DNA from: Pseudoalteromonas piscicida
Lineage (GTDB): Bacteria > Pseudomonadota > Gammaproteobacteria > Enterobacterales > Alteromonadaceae
DNA length: 64,000 bases
Assembly: GCF_002744175.1 (NCBI RefSeq)
Contig: NZ_NKHF01000024.1
Coordinates: forward strand, 28,576-92,575
Direction: 5' to 3'
The notes beneath the pieces were generated by a model that did not search any database, was not told where the DNA came from, and saw only the letters and a list, made by a program, of their open reading frames with translations. A program made the position numbers and the translations under genes. Below are positions 28,481 through 37,222 of this stretch, piece after piece (positions within the stretch are counted from its first letter, which is position 1; each line of letters starts with the position of its first letter).

Positions 28481-30529
28481 CTAGTACTGATAAGTAACCG
28501 AAACCCCCATATTGCGTGGGTCAACAACACCAACATAGCCATATTCATAGCGACGACTACTCGGAGAAACTAGCGTAAATGCTTGCTTGTCAAAAACATT
28601 ATTTACAAATGCAGCAAACAACCAGTTATTAACTTCATAATCGACATTAAAGCGGGAGATAGTGTAATCACCAGCAATACGCTCTTTGGTGTTACCAATT
28701 TCACCGTAATACTCGTCTACTTTCATGGTACTGAATCCGAGGTGCAAATCATCAGTTAACCAGTATTTCAACGCTAGGTTTGCTGTAAAACCTGGTGCTG
28801 AACTGAGTTCATTGCCATCAAATGCTGAGAATTTCGCTGAATCATCCTGGATTTCTGTTCTCAATAGTCCTGCGCCACCACGGATCTGGAGGTTACGAGT
28901 AAGCATCGCTGACACCTCAAACTCGGCGCCATAAGTGATTACTTTATCCATGTTAGCAATCTTGTACTCTGGATCGTTCGCTTGATAGCCTTTATAGTTA
29001 TTGTAAAAGAGGTTTGAACTGATATTTAAATCGCTAGTAGGGGCTGAGCGAAGCCCTATTTCGTAAGTATTAACGGTTTCAGAGTCGTAATAATAGTACT
29101 CACCCGCTTCCCAGTGTAAAGCACCACCAGCACCGTTATAACCACGTCTTGCACTAAATGAAGCTGTGGTTTCGTCGCTTAGTTTATATTGCAGCACAAG
29201 TTTGGGCAGGCGAATCGTTTTTTCTTGGTCTAGAATGGCACTATTAAGGCCGTTGGCGGTATTAAAGTTAATATCACGCCACTGCGACTCTCGCTCAATT
29301 CGAGCACCTGTGATAACGGTAAACTCAGGATTTACCTGATAACTTACTTCTCCATAGATGGCCTTAGATGTACTGTCATCACCACCAAAATAGTCTGCGC
29401 GTCCGTCACTGTGATAAGTTTGTTCTCGGTCGTAGTACGCCAGCCCCACAAATCCAGATAAATCGTCGGCACGATAGTTTAACTTGAGATCAACGTTGAC
29501 ATTGTCTTCGTTCATTCTCATTGCTTGTTCAAAGGCAGGGTTGGCTTCGTAGGAATCAAAGCCAAAGTTATAATCCATTTTTGCAACTAATACTTCGTAG
29601 TCAAGTTGCTGGCTTAGTTCATGATTAACTTTGAGGCTTGTTGTTTTAGCGTTAGTGTCCATATAGCGCTCCCAAGCAGGCACGAAGGCACTTGGATCGT
29701 TGGCTATGTAGTTTGTACGCCCAGTATTTCCTTTTTCGGAAGCCACCGAATGGCTGAGTAATGCACTGACGTCGTCAAATTGACTAGGTTGCCAAAGCAG
29801 TTTAAATCTTGCTTTTTTTGTGTTGAGCTCGTTTAGGTCGAACTTTGCAGGGTTATCTTTATACTCAATACTATTATCGTAATCCTCACCGTCAACACGC
29901 TGTCCTGTAACGCGAAATGCTAACTCATTATCAATGAGTGGACCAGATAGCATAATTGATTTATCAACATAACGACTTTCATTTCGGTAAGCCACACGCC
30001 CAGCACCTTCCCAATCAAAAGAAGGATCTTTGGTTTTGATAAACATGGCTCCACCAATGCTATTACGACCATGGCTAGTGGATTGTGGTCCTCTTAGAAC
30101 TTCTATTTGTTCTATGTCCCACATACCGGTATCACCAGTTAGGTCCGCCACAAACGGTTCAGCAACACCGTCAGTAATGGTGGCTACTCGCGCTTTAGCA
30201 CCACCAGAAACACCATTAAAGCCAGTGGCAGAACCATTCCCTGAAACGCCCCGAATATCTGGTTTCGCACCTGAAAGTACAACAACATTGGCAATTTCAG
30301 AAACAGCACTACTTAAACTTAAATGGGTTAAATCTTTTAATTGAGATTCGTCTATCACAGAGACAGAATAGGCCGTATCTTTTAAGCTACGAGCCGTTTT
30401 CTCGCCAAGGACGATGATTTTTTCGATTGATTCGATTTCTTTATCGTCATCAGCGTGACTGAGTGGAGAGGCTAGTACTGCAGAAACACAAAGTGCTACA
30501 AGAGATTTATTTGTAGGGTATTTATTCAC
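28481..30529 (-). CDS. TonB-dependent outer-membrane receptor (siderophore/iron type)
   Basis: 682 residues, a normal receptor length. A signal peptide ends at SHA; the TonB-box-like IEKIIVLGEK follows, then the plug (YSVSVI, PDIRGVSG, VEPFVADL, IEQIEVLRGPQST.GRNSIGGA) and a barrel ending in aromatic YQY. GTG at 30529 is preferred because AAGGA is eight bases upstream; a TTG one codon earlier is possible. It should move a ferric siderophore or similar iron chelate across the outer membrane. Support for iron: a 12/14 Fur box in the divergent promoter region (30655-30669) and the opposite PepSY/DUF3325 operon, which accompanies siderophore receptors. Ligand identity cannot be read from sequence. 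Confidence 0.9.
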   Translation of the reverse strand: MNKYPTNKSLVALCVSAVLASPLSHADDDKEIESIEKIIVLGEKTARSLKDTAYSVSVIDESQLKDLTHLSLSSAVSEIANVVVLSGAKPDIRGVSGNGSATGFNGVSGGAKARVATITDGVAEPFVADLTGDTGMWDIEQIEVLRGPQSTSHGRNSIGGAMFIKTKDPSFDWEGAGRVAYRNESRYVDKSIMLSGPLIDNELAFRVTGQRVDGEDYDNSIEYKDNPAKFDLNELNTKKARFKLLWQPSQFDDVSALLSHSVASEKGNTGRTNYIANDPSAFVPAWERYMDTNAKTTSLKVNHELSQQLDYEVLVAKMDYNFGFDSYEANPAFEQAMRMNEDNVNVDLKLNYRADDLSGFVGLAYYDREQTYHSDGRADYFGGDDSTSKAIYGEVSYQVNPEFTVITGARIERESQWRDINFNTANGLNSAILDQEKTIRLPKLVLQYKLSDETTASFSARRGYNGAGGALHWEAGEYYYYDSETVNTYEIGLRSAPTSDLNISSNLFYNNYKGYQANDPEYKIANMDKVITYGAEFEVSAMLTRNLQIRGGAGLLRTEIQDDSAKFSAFDGNELSSAPGFTANLALKYWLTDDLHLGFSTMKVDEYYGEIGNTKERIAGDYTISRFNVDYEVNNWLFAAFVNNVFDKQAFTLVSPSSRRYEYGYVGVVDPRNMGVSVTYQY

Positions 30530-30654
30530 CAAGGTGATCCTTCTTACCTGATATCAGTTTTATTCAAAATAATGGGTGTTTGATATAAAAAATAACAAGC
30601 CCTATCAGTGTGCTGAAGGGTATGATTTTGTTGTTATTTTAGGTTTATCGTAAA

Positions 30655-30669
30655 TGAAACTGATTATCA
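30655..30669. promoter_or_regulatory. Candidate Fur box between receptor and PepSY operon
   Basis: TGAAACTGATTATCA matches the 7-1-7 Fur consensus TGATAATnATTATCA at 12 of 14 positions, the right half perfectly. It lies between the divergent genes, 126 bases from the receptor start and about 95 from the operon start, so it could repress both under iron-replete conditions. Confidence 0.72.
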
Positions 30670-30763
30670 TATCAATTGCACTTTGTGTTGCTGAAATAAA
30701 AACATTCGCTATAATCTTAACCCGACCATAATTTGAAATTTGATTGTAAAACGGAGTTTTACC

Positions 30764-31024
30764 TTGCTAAGTGTTTTTTTCATTTCCTTGCTGGTTGTTG
30801 CAATTACCTTAATTTATTGCACAAATAAGCATCAGCGTTTGCTAAGTCGCGCACTTCCCAAATCTGCCAAAGTCGGTGGTTATATTTTATTGTTCATCGC
30901 TTTTTTGTGCGCTGTGCAAGCCTTTGTTGGTGCAGCTATTGTCTTTAGTTGGTTGTTAGGGGTTATGGTGCTCACCGCGCTAATCCCCATTACGATTTTG
31001 ATCTTATTTAGGAAGTCCCAATGA
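30764..31024 (+). CDS. DUF3325-like small inner-membrane protein
   Basis: 86 residues from the TTG at 30764, chosen because CGGAG lies seven bases upstream; an in-frame TTG at 30740 would place that site inside the gene. Three hydrophobic segments span nearly the whole protein, separated by the basic loop NKHQRLLSRALP. Length, topology and position ahead of a small membrane protein and a PepSY protein match the DUF3325 genes of siderophore-uptake loci. Its stop overlaps the next start (ATGA). Probably helps reduce or release iron at the inner membrane together with the PepSY protein; that role is inferred from context only. Confidence 0.7.
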   Translation: MLSVFFISLLVVAITLIYCTNKHQRLLSRALPKSAKVGGYILLFIAFLCAVQAFVGAAIVFSWLLGVMVLTALIPITILILFRKSQ

Positions 31025-31341
31025 GCAGAATGACACAAGCGGATAAAATCCAGCCCGACTGGTGGGGCAAGACACTTGCAGGGGTCATACTTGGACTGGC
31101 ACTGAGTTTTGGGTTAGTTGGCCTTTTTGCATGGATTGGCGCAGATGGTTTAACACAAACGTTAAGCCCTGCAAGGCAAAGCTGGCGCACGCAATTTAGC
31201 ATGTGGATGATTTCGCCTATTTGGTTACTTATTTTAAGTTTTGTTTTTATGTTCAAAAATACAAAGCAAGCAGTGCTCTGGCTTGGAGGCGCTAATTTAG
31301 TTGTCTATGGTATTTTATTTGTTGTGAGAGGGATGGCATGA
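31021..31341 (+). CDS. Small membrane protein of the PepSY iron-uptake operon
   Basis: 106 residues with three predicted membrane helices (GVILGLALSFGLVGLFAWIG, MISPIWLLILSFVFMF, LGGANLVVYGILFVV). Resembles the DUF3649-type 'iron uptake' membrane proteins found between DUF3325 and PepSY genes, though the assignment rests mainly on order and size. Both ends overlap neighbours by ATGA, so the three genes are translated as a coupled set. An N-terminal soluble stretch of about 15 residues (QADKIQPDWWGK) precedes the first helix. It has no catalytic motif, and an accessory or assembly role is likely. Confidence 0.65.
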   Translation: MSRMTQADKIQPDWWGKTLAGVILGLALSFGLVGLFAWIGADGLTQTLSPARQSWRTQFSMWMISPIWLLILSFVFMFKNTKQAVLWLGGANLVVYGILFVVRGMA

Positions 31342-32951
31342 AGATCCGCGCTGATATTTTAAGGATTTATCAAAGTGTACATACGTGGACGGGAGTAACA
31401 ACAGGCCTGTTGCTGTTCATCGGCTTTTTTGCAGGTGCAATCACCATGTTTGCAGGCAGCATCGACAAGTGGGCAACGCCTCCTTCACATCATTTACCTC
31501 AAGTTGATGCAACTCAATATGATGGGCTGATCCATCGGGTATTTGAACAGCACCCTGAAGCACTCAATGGGATAAAGGTGAGTCTTGAGGACGGCCACTC
31601 TCCGGTTAATTGGTATCAGCAAGGTGGGGCTCGGGGCTTGAGTCTTGATAAAACGCTTTGGCACGGCACCTTAAATGACGCCGGTGAGCTTGAAGCACAC
31701 ACCAGCTACATCAATGAGTTATCATCGTTAGTGGATTACCTCCACCGTAGTGCAGGCATCGTAGGTGAAATTGGTCATGATCAGGCTGGTGTGTATGTAC
31801 TAGGCATTGCCGCAATTTTATATTTTATTGCGCTTGTTTCAGGGGTTATTTTCTTACTCCCGACGCTAGTTAAAAGCTTTTTTGCCTTAAGAGATAAAAA
31901 AGGCGCAAGTCGTTTTTGGCTTGATACTCATAATCTAATCGGGATCACCAGTTTACCGTTTCATATTATTATCGCCATCACAGTGATCGTATTCGCATTT
32001 CACGATATTCTATACGATGGCCTAGGTAAACTGTATGGAGATAAACCCCTTTTTGCGCGCCAAGTCCCTCCAGCCGTTGAGTATAAGGTGGAAAACCTGC
32101 CAAGTATTGATGTGATTTTGCAAAAAGCAAAAGATTACGCTCCTGGCTATCAAGTTAAAGAAATAACGTTGAGTCGATTAAATAGTGCAAGGCCCTCAGC
32201 GTCAATTCAATTACTAAGTGATAGGCATTTAATGCGTGGTCCAGAAGCGGACTATTTGTTCATGAACCCTTATACATTTGAGGTATCGGCCAGCAGCGTC
32301 GCAGACGATGCCCAAGGGGTTTGGGGAGCAGTAGTGACCACGCTATTCGGTCTTCACTTTGGAAGTTATGGCGGCGAGCTTGGTCGCTGGGCATATTTTA
32401 TTATGGGCATTTTAGGTGCGGTGTTGTTTTATACTGGAAATCTACTGTGGCTCGAAAAACGTCGTAAACAAAAGCAAGTGGCACAGTCAAAATCAACTCA
32501 AATAATGGGCAAACTGACGGTCGGTGTAGCAATGGGATCTATGCTTGGTGTTGCAGCAGCATTTGCTGTCACTAAATGGGCCGCACAAACTACAGCGAAT
32601 ATTAATATCGTATATATGTGGGTCTATTATCTTGGCTTCTTCATCACCCTAGTGTCTGCATTTGCTTTAGGCATGAGTAAAACGGCGATTTGGTCACAAA
32701 AAGCAGTCGCCATTTTGTGTTTTTCTCTACCACTTACCTCTGTTATTGCGTTAAGCGTACCAAACCTTGGTGTTTGGCCTGCAATGGAGTGGTCGTCAAT
32801 TGGTTTGGAATTAACGGCAGTGATTGTTGGTATTATCTTCTGGAAAATGGCGAATAGAACTCGGCACAGAGCATATTTTGGTGAAGCCAACAGCATTTGG
32901 TTTATTGGTCAGCAGCAACCTGAACAAGTGTTACAATCGCAGTCTGCATAA
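31338..32951 (+). CDS. PepSY-associated TM helix protein (PiuB-like)
   Basis: 537 residues. The start (MKIRADILRIYQSVHTWTG) with the His of the first helix is typical of PepSY-TM proteins, which carry conserved membrane histidines thought to bind haem and pass electrons. A periplasmic domain separates helix 1 from helix 2 (~145-175), a second pair flanks DTHNLIGITSLPFHIIIA (~200-230), followed by a PepSY-like periplasmic segment, FGLHFGSYGG (~340) and three further C-terminal helices. It probably takes part in inner-membrane iron reduction after siderophore import. It is the last gene of the coupled Fur-box operon and is closed by a terminator. Confidence 0.85.
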   Translation: MKIRADILRIYQSVHTWTGVTTGLLLFIGFFAGAITMFAGSIDKWATPPSHHLPQVDATQYDGLIHRVFEQHPEALNGIKVSLEDGHSPVNWYQQGGARGLSLDKTLWHGTLNDAGELEAHTSYINELSSLVDYLHRSAGIVGEIGHDQAGVYVLGIAAILYFIALVSGVIFLLPTLVKSFFALRDKKGASRFWLDTHNLIGITSLPFHIIIAITVIVFAFHDILYDGLGKLYGDKPLFARQVPPAVEYKVENLPSIDVILQKAKDYAPGYQVKEITLSRLNSARPSASIQLLSDRHLMRGPEADYLFMNPYTFEVSASSVADDAQGVWGAVVTTLFGLHFGSYGGELGRWAYFIMGILGAVLFYTGNLLWLEKRRKQKQVAQSKSTQIMGKLTVGVAMGSMLGVAAAFAVTKWAAQTTANINIVYMWVYYLGFFITLVSAFALGMSKTAIWSQKAVAILCFSLPLTSVIALSVPNLGVWPAMEWSSIGLELTAVIVGIIFWKMANRTRHRAYFGEANSIWFIGQQQPEQVLQSQSA

Positions 32952-32955
32952 CAAA

Positions 32956-32991
32956 TATGGAAAAAGGAGCAACTCGCTCCATTTTTCCATA
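32956..32991 (+). terminator. Terminator of the PepSY operon
   Basis: Long stem TATGGAAAAAGGAGC with its complement GCTCC.TTTTTCCATA (one extra base), starting five bases after the stop codon; the GC-rich tip GGAGC / GCTCC is followed by a T-run inside the stem. Confidence 0.75.
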
Positions 32992-33059
32992 CAATTTGAT
33001 GTCATCTATTTTTTCAAATCTGTTATTCTACGCGTTTTGAAATTCTCTACGGAAAAGTT

Positions 33060-33680
33060 ATGGAACTTACTGCTTGGTTAAGTCTGGCTGCAATTTGTGC
33101 TTTTGGGGCGATGTCGCCGGGCCCTAGTTTAGCTGTTGTTTTGCGTTACAGCTTATTTCATAGTGCCAAACATGGCATTGTTGCCAGTCTCTCACATGGC
33201 TTAGGTGTGGGAATTTATGCAAGTTTAGCTATTTTGGGTCTATCTGGCCTGATCCATCAATTTCCAATCGTATATCAGTTTTTAGTGTATGGTGGCGCAG
33301 CTTACCTAGCATGGATGGGGATTAAGATTTTAACGAGTAAGAGCCAGGGGCTTGCCGTATCAGACGCTCAAGCCACGACATCGTATGCTAAAGCTGCGCA
33401 GGACGGTTTTGCGATTGCGTTTTTGAATCCGAAATTAGCTATCTTCTTTGTTGCACTCTTTTCGCAGTTTATCGACCCCGAAAAGATGACGTTAGCGGTG
33501 GGTTTTATCATGTGTCTTACTGTACTCACAATCGATGCGTTATGGTATTTTGTTGTTTCAATTGTAAGCGCCTCAGCAAGAGACAAATTCGATTTAACAG
33601 CCAAGCGTGCGGTGATTGATAAAATACTGGGCTGTGCCTTTTTACTGCTCGCGATGCGAGTGGTTTACCAATCCGTTTAA
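33060..33680 (+). CDS. LysE/RhtB family amino-acid exporter
   Basis: 206 residues, usual for the LysE superfamily. The diagnostic motif near the first helix is GAMSPGPSLAVVLRYSL (~16-32), followed by GIVASLSHGLGVGIYA and FLNPKLAIFF in the fourth helix region. Six hydrophobic helices are visible. Such proteins export an amino acid or its derivative, driven by the proton gradient. The start has GGA nine bases upstream. The gene is convergent with the unknown 33677-34288 gene and their coding ends overlap by four bases, leaving no room for a terminator, so the two transcripts must interfere or end inside each other. Confidence 0.88.
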   Translation: MELTAWLSLAAICAFGAMSPGPSLAVVLRYSLFHSAKHGIVASLSHGLGVGIYASLAILGLSGLIHQFPIVYQFLVYGGAAYLAWMGIKILTSKSQGLAVSDAQATTSYAKAAQDGFAIAFLNPKLAIFFVALFSQFIDPEKMTLAVGFIMCLTVLTIDALWYFVVSIVSASARDKFDLTAKRAVIDKILGCAFLLLAMRVVYQSV

Positions 33681-34288
33681 CCTATTCCTTTGCGCTGGAC
33701 GTAGTTGTGCAGAATAAACGCTTTAAGCTTTTCATTATCGGCTTTATTCATCGCAAAGGATATGGCGAGCTCCAGCGGGCTTGCCACTTTTATCGAATGG
33801 ACGTTTGCAAATAGTGGCATTGGGTCGGCAAGGTACAACTTAGCGATCCGACTGATTAACCTAATTTGAATTGCACTTGCTTGGTAGGGGAAAGTATTAA
33901 GCAGACCGCCGGATTGTGAAATGGAAACCATATTGAACGGCATCAAATGCGTAGACAATCTCAGTCTTACAGGGGTTGAGGGGCAAGTCCGCCAACTGCG
34001 AGCTGTGCCTGTTTGTGTCGCTTCAAGAATGTTTGGAGCCTCCGTGCTATTTTCTAATAAATCAATCAGAGTAGAAAGGTCGTTGAGCGGAAACTCGACT
34101 TGTTCGTGATCACTTTTAGCTACAATACTAAACTGTGAATGACTAGAGATACTTGCCAGTAACTTTTTGATTTCCTCGTGAGTTTGTTGCGTTCGGTCTC
34201 GATTCTTATCCGACAAAAGCGGTTGATTATTGCTATTGTCTGCCAAAGTTCGATTTATGAACAATAACTCTTCCTTTGTCAGTTTCAT
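33677..34288 (-). CDS. Unknown cytoplasmic protein, faintly PilZ-like
   Basis: 203 residues, not recognised. The N-terminal half is helical and charged (KLTKEELLFINRTL, HEEIKKLLASI). In the middle, RSWR...VRLRL followed some twenty residues later by MVSISQSGGLLN recalls the RxxxR and (D/N)xSxxG motifs of PilZ domains, but the Asp/Asn is Ser here, so c-di-GMP binding is doubtful. The C-terminal third is helical and ends NYVQRKGIG. No signal peptide or membrane segment. The end overlaps the end of the LysE-family gene on the other strand by four bases. It is probably a real gene, since the coding frame is long, clean and moderately charged. Confidence 0.65.
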   Translation of the reverse strand: MKLTKEELLFINRTLADNSNNQPLLSDKNRDRTQQTHEEIKKLLASISSHSQFSIVAKSDHEQVEFPLNDLSTLIDLLENSTEAPNILEATQTGTARSWRTCPSTPVRLRLSTHLMPFNMVSISQSGGLLNTFPYQASAIQIRLISRIAKLYLADPMPLFANVHSIKVASPLELAISFAMNKADNEKLKAFILHNYVQRKGIG

Positions 34289-34735
34289 GATTTAGCACAT
34301 CCATTGGGTGGTTGATATTTGTACAGCAAGGTTTGTACCAAATTACTAACCGCCGTATCTTAAAAATAGCCAAAGTTCAATTGGGTAAAGCCGCCACTTG
34401 TTACGACAATACATTGCTCTATCACTGTAAAGGCAAGAAAACGTACCAAAGCGGCAATGAATTGCCCATGAAGCAACTATTTAAACCTAAAACCAAATAA
34501 TCTGAACTCGGCATAACAACAGGTTCCATAGCAGCTGTTATTCCTGCAACGCTCAGGGTGTATAAAAGTATTTTAAATACAATAATTTATATCGTTTTTA
34601 TCTAAACATCTGGTTAAATGCTACGGTGTTTTAAGCTTGCTTGATTAACTTATCGACAGTTATTGAAAAATATTGAGATGGAATGGTGTTTGCTAATAAC
34701 TAGACAAACTACCTCGCGAATACTGTGATTATCTC
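34289..34735. other. AT-rich intergenic region with a short dispersed repeat
   Basis: 447 bases between divergent unknown genes. It contains copy 2 of the GCCGAGTTCAG repeat at 34501-34545 and otherwise AT-rich sequence with the promoters of both flanking genes. A 62-codon frame at 34312-34500 starts with TTG and lacks a ribosome site; it may be a gene remnant. Confidence 0.5.
34501..34545. repeat. Short dispersed repeat, copy 2 (inverted relative to copy 1)
   Basis: CTGAACTCGGCATAACAAC followed by ...CAGCTGTTAT is the reverse complement of the pattern at 24750-24795. The first 15 bases are an exact match; the rest is about 70% alike by eye. Confidence 0.6.
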
Positions 34736-35401
34736 ATGCAAACATTTTTTATAAGGCCCCAACTCTCGGGGCTTGACGATGTCTCGATGCAATCTGTACC
34801 TGAGTTTGTTTTACTCAAGGAAGGTGGGCATTTAGACTCAAATAAAACCATAGAGCATAGTGATGCTTTCAAACAAAATTTGGCCGAAGCGATAGGTTTT
34901 AAGCCCCCTACAAAAAACAAAGACACTGAAGGGGAGCCGCTGAAATTTCAGTTTGCTGACTATGAAGTACTGTTCGACGTTACAAAACTCACAGAACAAG
35001 ATGAAGCCGTTTTAGAAAAGCTAAAAGTGTTGCTGGCAGAGATAATGACGAGCCCGATAACGCCCAATATTAGCAGTAAAGATCAATCACAATTACAGCT
35101 GTTTGAAAGTTTAGCATTAGATTTCCTTGCTTATAAGGAATTATCTAAGCGGCTCGAAATGTTAGCAAAGCTCGATCATGAAACTGAAAATCAAACAGCA
35201 CTGGTACAGCAAGACAAAGATCGCATTCGCGCTGTGATTGCAAGTTTACATGCTCGCCTAGAGAAGGGGCAAGAGGCTGTATTAGGCGGGACCACATTAA
35301 AAGCTTTGGATTTAAACCGAAAAGATTTTGAGCTCGAATTAAATTGTCTGTTTAGTAGTCAAAGCTTTGATTCAAACAATCCGGTAACAGATTTGTTCTA
35401 A
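34736..35401 (+). CDS. Unknown cytoplasmic protein
   Basis: 221 residues, not recognised. Acidic and helix-rich: helices around 85-112 (TEQDEAVLEKLKVLLAEIM), 125-150 (LFESLALDFLAYKELSKRLEM) and 155-185 (ENQTALVQQDKDRIRAVIA), the last with coiled-coil character. No signal peptide, membrane segment, Cys-rich or nucleotide-binding motif. The ribosome site is weak, so the true start could be the internal Met at codon 18. A clear two-stem terminator follows, which supports a real, single-gene transcript. No functional link to the neighbours can be drawn. Confidence 0.6.
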   Translation: MQTFFIRPQLSGLDDVSMQSVPEFVLLKEGGHLDSNKTIEHSDAFKQNLAEAIGFKPPTKNKDTEGEPLKFQFADYEVLFDVTKLTEQDEAVLEKLKVLLAEIMTSPITPNISSKDQSQLQLFESLALDFLAYKELSKRLEMLAKLDHETENQTALVQQDKDRIRAVIASLHARLEKGQEAVLGGTTLKALDLNRKDFELELNCLFSSQSFDSNNPVTDLF

Positions 35402-35420
35402 GTTAACAGCATTAATAAGG

Positions 35421-35463
35421 AAGCGAGCATACAGTAGCTGTGTACTTTAATTTCGCTTTTTTT
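35421..35463 (+). terminator. Terminator of the 34736-35401 gene
   Basis: Outer stem AAGCGA / TCGCTT enclosing an inner stem ATACAG / CTGTGT, followed by a run of T to 35463. Confidence 0.75.
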
Positions 35464-35596
35464 AATTTATGCTGCTTTGGAGAAAGTGGACCTTTGCTCT
35501 GGAAATGATAGATTTTGGTTTAACATTTTTTTTATGGTGTTTTTGTATTATTATAGGAACAGGTCGGTTTTGTTATAACTTAAAGGAAAATCATAG

Positions 35597-35899
35597 ATGA
35601 AAAAAATACTTATATTATGTGCAATGTTTTTGTTTTCTGAGGGCGCAGTGGCACACAAACGTTTAGACGAAACAGAAATAAAGAATATTCGTGTTAGACC
35701 TACTCTTACATATGTTCTTTTCGAGGGATGTCGTTATTATTCAAAAATATATCTCAGAAATGACTATGATACATCAATGTTGTCGGTAGCACTAACGGCT
35801 GCAGCTGCAAGTAAGAAAGTTGAAGTTCATTTTCTCGATGATAACAGTTGCTCTCAGGTTGAAACTGAAATTGCTTTCATTGATGTAAAGTTTAAATAA
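35597..35899 (+). CDS. Small secreted protein of unknown function
   Basis: 100 residues with a signal peptide (1-19, ending AVA) and a mature domain of about 80 residues. The mature part has two Cys (GCRYYSK and NSCSQ) placed as in a small beta-barrel with one disulphide, and the segment MLSVALTAAAASKKVEVHF between them. This pattern (aromatic-Cys strand, an 'A..A' helix, then V.V.F and a second Cys) recalls toxin B-subunit-like/OB-fold secreted domains such as the SubB/PltB group, but similarity is too weak for a firm claim. AAGGA lies nine bases upstream of the ATG. AT-rich with long empty flanks; possibly acquired. Confidence 0.65.
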   Translation: MKKILILCAMFLFSEGAVAHKRLDETEIKNIRVRPTLTYVLFEGCRYYSKIYLRNDYDTSMLSVALTAAAASKKVEVHFLDDNSCSQVETEIAFIDVKFK

Positions 35900-36186
35900 A
35901 GTTGTATAACTTATATTAAAAGTTGGGGTGGAATAAATAATTTCACCCTTATAAAGTAGATGGTGTTAACATTATCTCTCTGTACTTATCTTCTTTGCTT
36001 CGAACTCAAGTTAAATGAACTTGAATTAGATAGCCTATTTACCCATGTTGGCTTTGACTCAGATATACCCGTAACCACACTCACTTAATGCTAAAGAACC
36101 TCAAATTAAGTAAATTTTACGCAAATTATACGGCAACGAAATTTCGACAAGGATAGAATAAAAACATAGCGCAAGTTGGAGTCACT

Positions 36187-37222
36187 ATGTTTTCCGAGAA
36201 TGGATTTATTGCCAAGAACGAGTACCTCGTTAGTTTTCTGGTTTTGCTGTTAACCAGTGCCTTTGCCGTTGCCTTAGACTCGCTGTTACATTCGGCGATC
36301 AGTGTATTGCTGGTATTACAGTTGGGGGTTGTTGTTGTTTCTCTCATCGCGAAACGTTGGATGGCACTGGGGGTGGCGATTCTTAGCAGCCTAGTGTTCA
36401 ACTTCTTCATTACAGACCCCAGATACACGCTTCATATGAATAACACAGAAGACGTGGTCAATTTAGTGGTATTTATTGCTGTGGCATTAGCTACCAGCTA
36501 CTTATCTAGTTATATCAAAGAGCAAAAACAGCAGCTTTTGGTTGCGAATGTACGCTCCAATATCTTGTTGTCGGTTTCTCATGATTTACGCACACCGCTC
36601 GCTGCGGTGATGGGAGCACTCGAAACACTAGAAACCTATCGTGATAAGTTAGACCAAGATGAGCAAAATGAGCTGTTGGGATCGGCACGGTCGGAAAGCC
36701 TCCGTTTGTTTCGCTATATCGAAAATATCTTGCAAGCCACCAAGTTACAGCAATCAGGGAGATGAGCTTTCGCTTTTGAAGCAACCTACGTCTATTGATG
36801 TCTTGATCGATAACGTGATTTTGCGGCTAGGCGCGCCATGCGTCTCGAGAATACCACAGAATATGAGTCCAACTCTCACGATACAAGCTGCACTCATTGA
36901 GCAAGCTCTATTTAACTTAATCGAAAATGCAGTCACCTTTAGTCCCGATGGAGAGCGGGTTGAGATTTCCTTAGGAGAAACGCAGCAGGCGTTGTTGATA
37001 TTTATTCAGGATAATGGTCCTGGGATCCCCGTTGCTCGGCAAAAAGAAGTCTTTACCGCCTTTAGTTCGTTTCGACAAAGCGCCAGTAAAGACGGTGGCA
37101 GTGGCTTAGGGCTGAGTGTGGCTAGAGGTATTATTCGTGCGCATGGCGGTGATATTCGCATTTTGCCGACGACGCAAGGCTGCACAATGGAAGTTAGTTT
37201 GCCAAAAGAGGAGGCGCATTGA
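36187..37222 (+). pseudogene. Truncated KdpD-like sensor histidine kinase, frameshifted
   Basis: The first part (codons 1-192) has three to four membrane helices of the DUF4118 type with the KdpD hallmark FNFFITDPRYTLHM, and the H-box VSHDLRTPLAA (His132). The frame ends at 36765 just after KLQQSG; the other half, with N box (LIENAVTFSP), G1 (DNGPGIP) and G2 (GGSGLGLSVA), continues one frame over to 37222. Removing one G from GGG at about 36757-36759 restores KLQQSGDELSLLKQ, giving one kinase of ~345 residues. It lacks the ~350-residue N-terminal KdpD and Usp domains of full KdpD. It sits directly before a KdpE-like regulator and KtrAB, so it presumably senses potassium or osmotic state. The break could be a sequencing error. 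Confidence 0.82.

Noticed and set aside
33677..34288. PilZ-domain assignment
   Set aside because: The motif Asp/Asn is replaced by Ser and the Arg motif is imperfect; left as unknown.
34312..34500. 62-codon plus-strand frame
   Set aside because: TTG start without a ribosome site, AT-rich, no recognisable motif; possibly a gene remnant, not supported as a gene.
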